A DNA stretch of 64,000 nt, taken from positions 1 to 64,000 of the forward strand of contig CANMMF010000012.1 in assembly GCA_947498985.1 (NCBI GenBank), written 5' to 3'. A program made the translations under genes and the position numbers. Origin of the DNA: an uncultured Paracoccaceae bacterium (GTDB lineage Bacteria > Pseudomonadota > Alphaproteobacteria > Rhodobacterales > Rhodobacteraceae). The notes below the pieces were generated by a model that was not told where the DNA came from, did no database searches, and saw only the letters and a list, made by a program, of their open reading frames with translations. This document shows positions 34,130 to 41,697 of the stretch, one piece after another; position 1 is the stretch's first letter, and each line of letters begins with the position of its first letter.

Positions 34130-35677
34130 TCAGCGGAACCAGGCATCCCACCCCGCCAGATAATAGCCCAGCAACGCATGGGACTGGATGGTATTCACCT
34201 CGACCTCCACCCGCCCTGTGTCCGGCGCAAACCCCTGCGCCCCTGCCCATGTCACAGGCGTGAGGTACCGCAGGCCTTCGGGCAGATCCGGGGCACGGGA
34301 CGCCAGCGGCGCAAAGCTCGCCAGGGCAAACCCCCATTCGCCAAAGCTCGGCACGTGCACGTGGTAGGGCAGCACCGCGAGACCTTCGCCGGGCGCAAGC
34401 GGATTGCGCGTCGCCTCCAGCGTGGAGACCACCGACCAGAACGCCTCCCGCGCAAAAAGCGGCGAGCCCGATTGCGTTGCGACAAGCCCGTTGGCCGCCA
34501 GCCGCTCGACCAGAAGGTGGTAGAACTCACGACTGTAAAGCTTTGACAAGGCGAGCGTCTTGGGATCCGGCAGATCGATCAGAATGACGTCGAAACTGGC
34601 AGAGCTCTCCTCGACAAACGCCCAGGCATCCTGGTTGACGATCTGCACTCGGGGATCGGACAGGGCGCGCGCATTGAGCGGCGCCAGATCCGGGTGGTCG
34701 CGGAAAAGCGTGGTCACCCTTGGATCGAGATCGACCAGCGTCACCCGCGCCACATCACGGTAGCGCAGCACCTCGCGGGCCGCCATGCCATCGCCGCCAC
34801 CGAGGATCAGCACCTCCGAACGGCGCGGCGCGAGCCCCATCGCCGGATGCACCAGCGCCTCGTGGTAGCGATACTCGTCCATCGTGTCGAACTGGATCGA
34901 AAAATCCAGAAAGAGCCGCACCCGGTCGCGAAACCGCGTCACGGTGATCTGCTGGTAGGGTGTCGCCTCCGACAGCACCACATCGTCTTCGAAAAGCTGC
35001 ACTTGGGTGATCGAGACCAACCGCTCCGACTGGATCAAAGCGCCGAGCGAAAGCGCGATCGCCACGGCCCAGACCCCCCATTGCACCATCGATGCCTGAG
35101 CGCGGAAAAGCCACAGCGACAGCCCCGCCACGGCAAGGTTCAGGCAGCCGAAGACCAGGCTTGCGGACATCAGGCCGAGATGCGGGATGATCAGCAGCGG
35201 AAAGGCCAGCGATGCCACCAGCGCGCCGACGTAATCCACCGTCAGCACGTTCTCAAAGCGGAACTCCGGCGCGCCGATCTCTTTCAGCACACGCGCGATC
35301 AGCGGGATCTCCATGCCGGAAAGTACGCCCACCGCGATCAGCATGCCGTAAAGCGGCAGTGCCACTTCGCCTAGCCACGCGTAGGTGAAAAACAGCACCG
35401 GCGCCATGAAGCCGCCCACCACCCCAAGCGCCAGCTGTGCCCAGATAAAGCCGGGCATCGCCCGGTCCACATAGCGCGATAGCCACGCGCCAAGCCCCAT
35501 CGACGACAGGAAGACGCCGATGACCAGCGAAAACTGCCGCACGCTGTCGCCCAGAAGATAGCTCGAGACGGTGGCCGCGATGAGCTCGTAGATCAGCCCG
35601 GCCACGGCAATCAGGAAAGTCGCGAAGAGCAGCCAGACCTCGCGCAGCCGCGCAGGCGCGGCGGGCGTCAGGCTCAC
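34130..35677 (-). CDS. Membrane-anchored polyamine aminopropyltransferase (SpeE-like)
   Basis: A 515-residue protein from a GTG start at 35677. About seven transmembrane segments fill residues 14-210 (first at LFATFLIAVAGLIYELI). The C-terminal half is a spermidine-synthase fold: DTMDEYRYHEALVHPAM, the SAM-binding loop LGGGDGMAAREVLRY, VDLDP, and the active-site region LIDLPDPKTLALSKLYSREFY. Soluble SpeE enzymes have D-x-x-DP there, and both Asp are kept. The enzyme transfers aminopropyl groups from decarboxylated SAM; the acceptor is unknown. No speD lies nearby. The start is GTGA-coupled to the DUF350 gene. Confidence 0.86.
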   Translation of the reverse strand: MSLTPAAPARLREVWLLFATFLIAVAGLIYELIAATVSSYLLGDSVRQFSLVIGVFLSSMGLGAWLSRYVDRAMPGFIWAQLALGVVGGFMAPVLFFTYAWLGEVALPLYGMLIAVGVLSGMEIPLIARVLKEIGAPEFRFENVLTVDYVGALVASLAFPLLIIPHLGLMSASLVFGCLNLAVAGLSLWLFRAQASMVQWGVWAVAIALSLGALIQSERLVSITQVQLFEDDVVLSEATPYQQITVTRFRDRVRLFLDFSIQFDTMDEYRYHEALVHPAMGLAPRRSEVLILGGGDGMAAREVLRYRDVARVTLVDLDPRVTTLFRDHPDLAPLNARALSDPRVQIVNQDAWAFVEESSASFDVILIDLPDPKTLALSKLYSREFYHLLVERLAANGLVATQSGSPLFAREAFWSVVSTLEATRNPLAPGEGLAVLPYHVHVPSFGEWGFALASFAPLASRAPDLPEGLRYLTPVTWAGAQGFAPDTGRVEVEVNTIQSHALLGYYLAGWDAWFR

Positions 35678-35898
35678 GAGGTGATCACCGCTCCGATGAT
35701 CAGCGCCAGCGAGATGAAGACCGAGCCGATCAGCACCGCGAGGGCGACGTTCTGATCCTCCTCGATCTCCTTGACCACCGAGAAATGCGTCATCCGGTTG
35801 ATGAGCCACCAGCACAGCCCCATCAGCACGACACCCAGTGCCGTATAGAACACCGTGCTGACGATTTCGGAAAACTGGATCGTGACATAGGCGTCCAT
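35674..35898 (-). CDS. DUF350 family inner-membrane protein
   Basis: A 74-residue protein with two transmembrane segments (VSTVFYTALGVVLMGLCWWLI and NVALAVLIGSVFISLALIIGAVI) joined by a charged loop, KEIEEDQN. It is a DUF350 protein, related to E. coli YjfL. Function unknown. A good AAGGAG site precedes the ATG. It sits between the 52-residue gene and the aminopropyltransferase, with which it overlaps. Confidence 0.88.
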   Translation of the reverse strand: MDAYVTIQFSEIVSTVFYTALGVVLMGLCWWLINRMTHFSVVKEIEEDQNVALAVLIGSVFISLALIIGAVITS

Positions 35899-35915
35899 GG
35901 GGTTTCTCCTTTGAA

Positions 35916-36074
35916 CTATTTGACCCGGCCACCGACGAACACGCCGCCGGAGCCGGTCCGCACGGAGCGGTCGAGATCGAAACTTTCGCCACCCGCGCCG
36001 TGATAGGCGACGTAGGACGTGCCGCCGATGGCCGAGGTGGTGAGGATCAGAAAGACTGCGCGGATGACGCTCAT
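35916..36074 (-). CDS. 52-residue membrane/exported peptide in the DUF4178 cluster
   Basis: A 52-residue protein starting MSVIRAVFLILTTSAIGGTSYVA, one hydrophobic segment followed by a Gly- and Ser-rich tail that ends VFVGGRVK. The start lies one base after the DUF4178 stop at 36076, so it is probably translated by reinitiation. The spacing, ATG and hydrophobic design argue that it is real, but no family is recognised. It could be an inner-membrane tether or regulator for the cluster. Confidence 0.65.
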   Translation of the reverse strand: MSVIRAVFLILTTSAIGGTSYVAYHGAGGESFDLDRSVRTGSGGVFVGGRVK

Positions 36075-36075
36075 G

Positions 36076-37371
36076 TCAGTCGTCGCTCCAGTCGCTGTGC
36101 CGCCAGCGGCGGGTGTGGTGGATCATGCGCCCGGCCGAGAGGAGCGCCGCGAGCAGCGCAAAGACCAGCGCCAGTAGAAAGAGATAGGTGCCCGACGACA
36201 TGCCCTGCTTCGCGGTCACCTCGACATAGGTGGCATTGCGCGACTGGTTGCCCCAGACGCCCTGCTCCACCCCGGTCAGCGTCAATTCGTAGGTGCCGGG
36301 CACGGTCGGCAGGAAATGCAGGGAGGCGTAGCGGCCACCCTCGCTCCAGTTGCCCTCGCTGTCGCGCCCGAAATAATACTCGATGGTGCGCCCGGCCTCG
36401 AAAAGCGTTTCGTCCTGCGGGTCGGTCAGTTCGACCTCCACATAGGCCCAGCTGTTGGAAACGTTGGAGCTGAAATAGATCCCCGCCAGCCGGCGCGCCG
36501 GATCGGTGATCTCGAAGCTGATGGTGCGGGGCAACTGGCTGAACCCGGTTGTCACCGGCTCCAGCACCGGGGTGCCGGGCAGGAAGGACAGGACCAGCCC
36601 GATGACCAGCGCCGCCACGGCGGCAAGGCCCGAGACATTGCGCAGGAAGGGTTTTTCCTTCCAGCCGCGGTAAGGCTGCGCGGGGTGCACGCCTTTGGGG
36701 CGGATCGCCTTGGGCTCCAGCCCAAACGCCACGCAGGTCTGCGCGGGATCGAGCCAGGTGACCTGATGGATCTCGCGCTCGGTCCCTGTTTCGGCGAAAT
36801 CGATCATGGAATCGCCCGCAAGCGCCGAAATCGAAACGGTCTTTTCGCCGCTGGTGGGCGACCAGGTGAATTCGCCTTCGGCAAAACTCACCGTGCTGGT
36901 CGAGGTTTGCAGATAGCGAAAGCGCTGGCCATGGATCGACACGGTTGGAACGTTTTCTGCCGTCTCGACCCAGCGTTCCGACATCCATGCCGAGTGCGGC
37001 AGGCCGCGCATGCGCCGCGCAAAGGTCACGTGCCCGTCCTCGAGCGTCAGCCAGGCATAGCCGTGGGTCGGTGAATAAAGCTGGTGGTCGATCCATTCCC
37101 AGGTCTTGCCCGCCCAGTTCTCGCGGTGCTGCAACACCCCGACAATGGTCCAGTCGACGCCGACCACCGTGCCGGTCATGCCGATCCTGAACGGCGTCTC
37201 GGGGCGCGCCTGATTGGCGAACTTCTTCAGCGCGCGGTAATTGTCCGTCGCATCGAGCTCGGTCCCGCAGTAAGAGCAGATATGCCGCGTCACCCGGCCA
37301 CCGCCCAGCACGTCGAGCCCGGCCCCGCAGGCGGTGCAGTTGATCGTGGCAAGCTCCGGCGCGCGGCTCAT
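36076..37371 (-). CDS. DUF4178 protein, long form, with zinc ribbon and two TM segments
   Basis: A 431-residue protein. An N-terminal zinc ribbon (C12-C15 and C32-C35) is followed by a DUF4178 beta-rich domain (about 60-220; GTVVGVDWTIVGVLQHR and WEWIDHQLYSPTHGYAWL), a TM segment near 247-266, an extracytoplasmic beta-sandwich (FSQLPRTISFEITD and the NSWAYVEVELTDPQ strands) and a C-terminal TM near 395-415. The function is unknown. It overlaps the upstream DUF4178 gene by four bases and reads into the 52-residue gene. Confidence 0.82.
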   Translation of the reverse strand: MSRAPELATINCTACGAGLDVLGGGRVTRHICSYCGTELDATDNYRALKKFANQARPETPFRIGMTGTVVGVDWTIVGVLQHRENWAGKTWEWIDHQLYSPTHGYAWLTLEDGHVTFARRMRGLPHSAWMSERWVETAENVPTVSIHGQRFRYLQTSTSTVSFAEGEFTWSPTSGEKTVSISALAGDSMIDFAETGTEREIHQVTWLDPAQTCVAFGLEPKAIRPKGVHPAQPYRGWKEKPFLRNVSGLAAVAALVIGLVLSFLPGTPVLEPVTTGFSQLPRTISFEITDPARRLAGIYFSSNVSNSWAYVEVELTDPQDETLFEAGRTIEYYFGRDSEGNWSEGGRYASLHFLPTVPGTYELTLTGVEQGVWGNQSRNATYVEVTAKQGMSSGTYLFLLALVFALLAALLSAGRMIHHTRRWRHSDWSDD

Positions 37372-37985
37372 GCGCTCACCTTTTCGACGGTGACCTCGAA
37401 CGGGTCGTGCCAGTAGCCGACAAACCAGCTTTCGCCGCCGTCCCAGAACTCGCCGGACAAAAGCGCGCCATCGCTGCCTTCGGCGTTGAAAAAGCGGTAG
37501 GTCTCGCCGATTTCCAGCACCTCGCCAAACGCGCCGCGCAAGGCCACGCATTCTGCGACATCGATCTCGGTGACGGCGAAATCCTTGCCGTCATACATGA
37601 ACGGCAGGCCAAGTCGCGGTCTGGCCGAAAGCTGTGGCCAGCGCTTGCGCGGGATTGGATATTGCAGAACCACATCGCCCTCGTCGACCGAGATCCAGCA
37701 GCCCGTTTGCTTCTCGTTCTGTCCCCAGTATTCGTCCCACCAGCCGCGCCCGTAGGAAAACCGCGCATGGCCCAGGATATCGATGCGCGCGCGGTCCAGC
37801 TGCACGCTGTCGCCGATCCCGAACAGCGCAGGCGCGTCATGCATCTCGCCCGACGCACCGGCATTTTCCAGACGGGTGCCGTCGAGATACAGAGTGGTGC
37901 CGCAGGACGGGCAGGTCAGCATGACAACGTGCCGGATCTGCGCGGGCACCGCGTCTCCGCAATTGGGACAGGAGTTCGACGACAT
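37368..37985 (-). CDS. DUF4178 protein, short form, with zinc ribbon
   Basis: A 205-residue soluble protein starting at ATG 37985. It has two CPxCG knuckles (CPNCG and CPSCG) and a DUF4178 domain (SVQLDRARIDILGHARFSYG, then WWDEYWG and CWISVDEGDVVLQYP). The function is unknown. It leads the cluster and is coupled to the longer DUF4178 gene. Known DUF4178 neighbourhoods often include PspA, TerD, DUF350 and polyamine enzymes; DUF350 and SpeE are here, PspA and TerD are not. Confidence 0.82.
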   Translation of the reverse strand: MSSNSCPNCGDAVPAQIRHVVMLTCPSCGTTLYLDGTRLENAGASGEMHDAPALFGIGDSVQLDRARIDILGHARFSYGRGWWDEYWGQNEKQTGCWISVDEGDVVLQYPIPRKRWPQLSARPRLGLPFMYDGKDFAVTEIDVAECVALRGAFGEVLEIGETYRFFNAEGSDGALLSGEFWDGGESWFVGYWHDPFEVTVEKVSA

Positions 37986-38272
37986 GTGCTCAGATTGCAA
38001 GATGCGCGCGGGATTTCAACGGCTATTCCGGAGGTGACCGCGAAATCCCGGGCGCGCCGGGGATTTCGCATAGCAGGCACACCGGCCCGCCAACCGCATC
38101 GGCACGGCGCCGGACAGACGGGAACCTTTCCGCTACGGCAGCGTTGTCCCCTCTAACATCCAATCGAATGCGGCGGGGCGCGTTGGCGCATCCCCGGGTT
38201 GAGCCCTTGCTATCCGGGCCGAGACCCATCAAGACGTCGCTACAGCAGAGAAATTCGCAAACGGAGTGACCC

Positions 38273-38668
38273 ATGATTGTCAGGGACTACGACGATATTA
38301 CCAGAAACGATCAGAACCGCGTGGTATCCGACGCGGGGTGGACCTCTGTGCGCATGCTGCTTGCCGATGACGACATGGGCTTTTCCTTTCACATCACCTT
38401 TATCGAGGCCGGGTCCGACCACACGTTCGAATACAAGAACCATCTCGAATGCGTCTATTGCGTGCAGGGCACCGGCACGCTCACCGATGAGGCCAAGGGC
38501 GAAACCCACGAAATCAAGCCCGGTGTGATGTATGCGCTCGACAAACATGACCGCCACAGCGTGCGCGCGGATGAGGATCTGTGGTTTGCCTGCGTCTTCA
38601 ACCCGCCGGTGACGGGTGGCGAAGTGCACCTGGAAGACGGCTCTTACGCGGTGCCCGAAGACGCGTGA
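38273..38668 (+). CDS. ectC: Solitary L-ectoine synthase
   Basis: A 131-residue cupin that closes N-gamma-acetyldiaminobutyrate to ectoine. The iron ligands of the family, E59 (NHLECVYC), Y87 (VMYALDKH) and H95 (HDRHS), are kept with the exact 28- and 8-residue spacing. ectA, ectB and the aspartokinase that normally accompany it are absent. The gene is divergent from the DUF4178 cluster, across 287 nt. Solitary EctC proteins are known in a few bacteria and their in vivo job is unclear. A different substrate is possible. Confidence 0.9.
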   Translation: MIVRDYDDITRNDQNRVVSDAGWTSVRMLLADDDMGFSFHITFIEAGSDHTFEYKNHLECVYCVQGTGTLTDEAKGETHEIKPGVMYALDKHDRHSVRADEDLWFACVFNPPVTGGEVHLEDGSYAVPEDA

Positions 38669-38701
38669 GGCGTCTTCTGACCCTCGCCGGGCAAGCGGCG
38701 G

Positions 38702-39298
38702 TCAGTCCGCAACGGAAATGCTGAGATATTCGTAACGCTCATCGCCGGCATCCCAGCGCGAGCGCACCAGGTAGGACAAGCCCAGCTCCGGCAGCCATTC
38801 CAGATAGTCGACCGCGTCATCTTCGGACGGCTCGTAGCGCACCTCTGCCGGGATCATCTTATAGGCGCAGGGGCCATAGTTGACCGTGGCCTCCGGACCG
38901 AAATCATAGATATGCGTCTCCTGGGACAGCTTGCCGCTTTCGTTGACCGTGACGGAGATGCGTGCAGAGCCGTTCGGCGACGGCGTCGGCAGGGCATCGA
39001 GCGGCATCGCGTAGCCATAGACCAGACGGCTGCTCGGATCGAGCGCGCCGCTTTCGTAGTTGATCACCTCGCTGAGATACATGCCGCGCGCCAGCAGCAC
39101 CCGCGATTCCGGCCCGTCCTGCGTGCCATAGATCGCGGCCAGCGTGTTGTCGGACTGGCGGGTAAAGGTCTCGTAGGCTCCGTCGGCAATGCCAAAGCGG
39201 ATGCCTTCGGCAAGATCGTCCTCGGTGGGGCATTGCGCGGCAAGAGCGCCGGGGTTGGCAAGAAGCAGTGAAGCAAGGGCAAAGCGGATGTTGGGCAC
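38702..39298 (-). CDS. Exported hypothetical protein
   Basis: A 198-residue protein with a signal peptide (IRFALASLLLANPGALAA) from a GTG start at 39298. An ATG at 39337 is an alternative, but neither start has a strong ribosome-binding site. The mature chain begins QCPTEDDLAEGIRF and contains a second Cys (NYGPCAYK), suggesting a disulfide in the periplasm. The pattern recurs in Rhodobacteraceae as a protein of unknown function. No domain is recognised. Confidence 0.65.
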   Translation of the reverse strand: MPNIRFALASLLLANPGALAAQCPTEDDLAEGIRFGIADGAYETFTRQSDNTLAAIYGTQDGPESRVLLARGMYLSEVINYESGALDPSSRLVYGYAMPLDALPTPSPNGSARISVTVNESGKLSQETHIYDFGPEATVNYGPCAYKMIPAEVRYEPSEDDAVDYLEWLPELGLSYLVRSRWDAGDERYEYLSISVAD

Positions 39299-39405
39299 GG
39301 GCGGTGTTCCGGTGATTGCAACTGTGGGACATCGCATTCAAGGCGATTGCAGAACCCGCGTCAACCGCACCCGGTAGCGGTGGCAAAAACCCTGCCGGAA
39401 ATGAA

Positions 39406-39439
39406 ACACCGGGACCGCCTGATCAGGCGGCCCCGGTGT
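39406..39439. terminator. Bidirectional hairpin after the DUF1127 gene
   Basis: A long stem (39406-39413 with 39432-39439, and inner 39415-39420 with 39425-39430) with a GATC loop. It is followed by CGGTTTT on the plus strand and a short U-run on the minus strand. It lies 10 nt beyond the DUF1127 stop. Confidence 0.6.
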
Positions 39440-39448
39440 CGGTTTTGA

Positions 39449-39670
39449 TCAGTAGAAGTGGTAGCCGCGGAACACGTGGCTCACGATGTCCGCGCGTCTG
39501 ATGCCGCGTGCGGCGAGCGCGTCGTCGCTCAGGGCCTGCAGGGCGCGCACCCGGCGCAGTTGCGGGTGGTTGTCGGCGGCGCGTTCGATCATCCGGGTCA
39601 TCATGCGTCCAAACCAGCCAAGGCTCGGCTCTTTGGGGTAATGGTCGGTCAGCGTGTTGGCATAAGCCAT
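39449..39670 (-). CDS. DUF1127 domain protein
   Basis: A 73-residue protein whose C-terminal part (LQALSDDALAARGIRRADI) is the DUF1127/YjiS-like motif. Small DUF1127 proteins in alphaproteobacteria influence sRNA turnover, phosphate and stress responses. The N terminus is MAYANTLTDHYPKEP. An AGGAC site precedes the ATG. It has its own terminator, so it is probably a single-gene transcript. Confidence 0.85.
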   Translation of the reverse strand: MAYANTLTDHYPKEPSLGWFGRMMTRMIERAADNHPQLRRVRALQALSDDALAARGIRRADIVSHVFRGYHFY

Positions 39671-39799
39671 GGGTCTTGTCCTGTTCTGTGTTTCAGTTCT
39701 CCCCTTGACCCATCACATAGGCAGCGCCTCCGGGGACTGACACCGTCAAACCGACATTGCCGCCTTGCGGGCCTTGCATGGCTCGGGGCGGCAGGGCCC

Positions 39800-40195
39800 T
39801 CACGCCTTAAACGCGTCGTCGACCGGCACCTGCAGGGCGCTGACCAGCCCGTTGGTCTGCATCGCCATGCCGATCACCGCCAGAAGCTCGCCATATTGCC
39901 CGGGCGTCATGCCCTTGGCGCGGGCGGCGGCGGTGTGCGAATGAATGCAGTATTCGCAGCCATTGGCGGTCGACACCGCCACATAGAGCATTTCCTTGAC
40001 CAGCGGATCGAGCGCACCCGGCGCCATCACCTCCTTCAGCCGCGCCCATGTCGCGGCCAGCGTCACCGGGTCATGCGCCAGCGCGCGCCAGAAATTGTTG
40101 ATGTAATCGGTGCCGCGGGTGGCGCGGATGTCGTCGAAGACGGCCAGCGCCTCGGCGCTGACCTCCTCGTCCGCCAAAAGCGGAACGGTGCTCAC
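39800..40195 (-). CDS. Carboxymuconolactone decarboxylase / AhpD-like protein
   Basis: A 131-residue protein of the CMD family. It keeps the AhpD-type redox motif CEYCIHSH, which points to a thiol-disulfide or peroxidase role rather than decarboxylation. The start is GTG at 40195, three bases after the cyclase gene stop. It is coupled to the cyclase, which suggests a joint small-molecule pathway, unidentified here. Confidence 0.87.
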   Translation of the reverse strand: MSTVPLLADEEVSAEALAVFDDIRATRGTDYINNFWRALAHDPVTLAATWARLKEVMAPGALDPLVKEMLYVAVSTANGCEYCIHSHTAAARAKGMTPGQYGELLAVIGMAMQTNGLVSALQVPVDDAFKA

Positions 40196-40198
40196 CTC

Positions 40199-41023
40199 TC
40201 AGACCATCGCAAAGATGCGCGCGGGCCCGCCGGTGCCGCCCTTGTGCTTGGGCGCGCCGACGACAAGCGTCGCTCCGGCAGCGGGCACGTCGCCCAGCCC
40301 GGCGAGGTTCTCGATCCCGTAACGTCCTGCAGGCAACCAGGCGTAGTGGGTGGCAAAATCCGCCGACGGCCCGTGATCGAGCGACAGCGTGTCGACCGCC
40401 ATCGCAACAGCGCTGGTTTCCTCAAGCAGCATCTGCGTCGCTTCGATATGAAAGCCGGGGAAGTGTTTGACGTTCTCCGCATCGTTGCCGGTATAGGCCG
40501 CGGCATCGCCGGATTTGCCCGCCCAGCCCGAGTGCATCGCGATGCAGGCCTTTTCGGGGATCGGCCCGTTGGCGGAGATCCACGCCTTCAGATCGTCCGG
40601 CGTGACCTGCGCATCGGCATTCTCCGCCGCGCGGGCGGCGATATCCACCACGCAGAGCGGGACGACAAGATCGGAGACCGGGATTTCATCGACCGAGGCG
40701 CCGTCCGCGGAAAAATGCAGCGGCGCGTCGATATGGGTTGCCGTGTGTTCATTGATCGTCAGGTTGAACAGGTTAAACCCGTGTTCGGCAAAGTTGAACT
40801 GCTGTTCCGCAGAGATGCCGGGCACGCCGAAGAAGGTCGGAAATTCCGGGCTGAGCGTATGGGTCATGTCCACCACGCCGCCATGCCCTGCCGCCATCGC
40901 AGGCGGGGCCGAGACGACGCCGCCGATGGCCACGCCGGTGGCGGCCGCAGCGGTGGCCGAGAAAAACTGGCGGCGCGAGAGCATACGCTCCTTCACCGAT
41001 TCAATCACGCAGATATCGCACAT
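40199..41023 (-). CDS. Tat-exported metal-dependent cyclase family protein
   Basis: A 274-residue protein of the kynurenine formamidase-like cyclase family. The N terminus MCDICVIESVKERMLSRRQFFSAT carries a twin-arginine motif, so export is likely by Tat. The metal motif is HTATHIDAPLHF. A CxxC pair (CDIC) precedes the twin Arg, which is odd for a Tat leader. The ATG at 41023 follows GGGAG. Members hydrolyse lactones, formamides or similar; the substrate is unknown. Confidence 0.85.
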   Translation of the reverse strand: MCDICVIESVKERMLSRRQFFSATAAAATGVAIGGVVSAPPAMAAGHGGVVDMTHTLSPEFPTFFGVPGISAEQQFNFAEHGFNLFNLTINEHTATHIDAPLHFSADGASVDEIPVSDLVVPLCVVDIAARAAENADAQVTPDDLKAWISANGPIPEKACIAMHSGWAGKSGDAAAYTGNDAENVKHFPGFHIEATQMLLEETSAVAMAVDTLSLDHGPSADFATHYAWLPAGRYGIENLAGLGDVPAAGATLVVGAPKHKGGTGGPARIFAMV

Positions 41024-41146
41024 AAGGCGGTCTCCCTTGGGTCCAGATATCTGCTCGACAGCGCTTGCCAGGGGTCCTGCTGGGCGCAGCGTAACACGCA
41101 AAACATATTGTGCCAGAGTGTTTTGCACGCGCCGTCGCGCCGCGTG

Positions 41147-41635
41147 TCAGACCCCGGGTTTGGCCGGGGCCAGCGGGCTGTAGGCGCAGCGCAACGGCTT
41201 GATATCGAGCAGCGGCGTGCCATTGAGGCAATCGAGCCCCCGCACCGTGACGCGATGGGCGTCGCGCGCCACCAGCGTCACGATCGAGGTGCCGATCGGG
41301 TTGGGCCGCACCGGCGAGCGCAGGGAAAACGTGCCGCGCGTCCGGCCATCCGACCGCGGGCTCTGGCTGAGCAGATCGCGGCGCGCCTCGTGCAGCCAAT
41401 AGAGCAGCTCGAGCTGCTCGAACCGGTCGATCCCGTCGAGCGCCGGGGCAAAGCGCGGATCCAGCACAAGCGTGCAGACCGGCCCGTCGGCGCGCCCCTG
41501 ACGCGGGCAGTCGTCGCGGCTGGCAAACGGCGTCTCGATATGGCCGATGAAGACCAGCCCCGCCTCTGTCCCGGGCATGTCCTGCAGCACGCGCTCGCCT
41601 GCGCGCGGGGCATCGCGGTCGATCATGTCTTGCAT
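41147..41635 (-). CDS. trmO: tRNA (N6-threonylcarbamoyladenosine(37)-N6)-methyltransferase TrmO
   Basis: A 162-residue UPF0066/TsaA-family protein that methylates t6A37 in tRNA-Thr using SAM. The N-terminal block LVFIGHIETPFASRDDCPRQG and the family signature SPVRPNPIGTSIV are present, then LDCLNGTPLLDIKP. The ATG at 41635 gives the usual length; an ATG nine bases later is possible. The shadow frame further upstream is antisense to the galactosidase gene. It reads away from the galactoside locus. Confidence 0.9.
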   Translation of the reverse strand: MQDMIDRDAPRAGERVLQDMPGTEAGLVFIGHIETPFASRDDCPRQGRADGPVCTLVLDPRFAPALDGIDRFEQLELLYWLHEARRDLLSQSPRSDGRTRGTFSLRSPVRPNPIGTSIVTLVARDAHRVTVRGLDCLNGTPLLDIKPLRCAYSPLAPAKPGV

Positions 41636-41697
41636 CCCTTCGGGCTCAGGGTGGCGCAGACCGGGCCGCGAGGCAATGGGCGTCGCGCCGACAGGAC

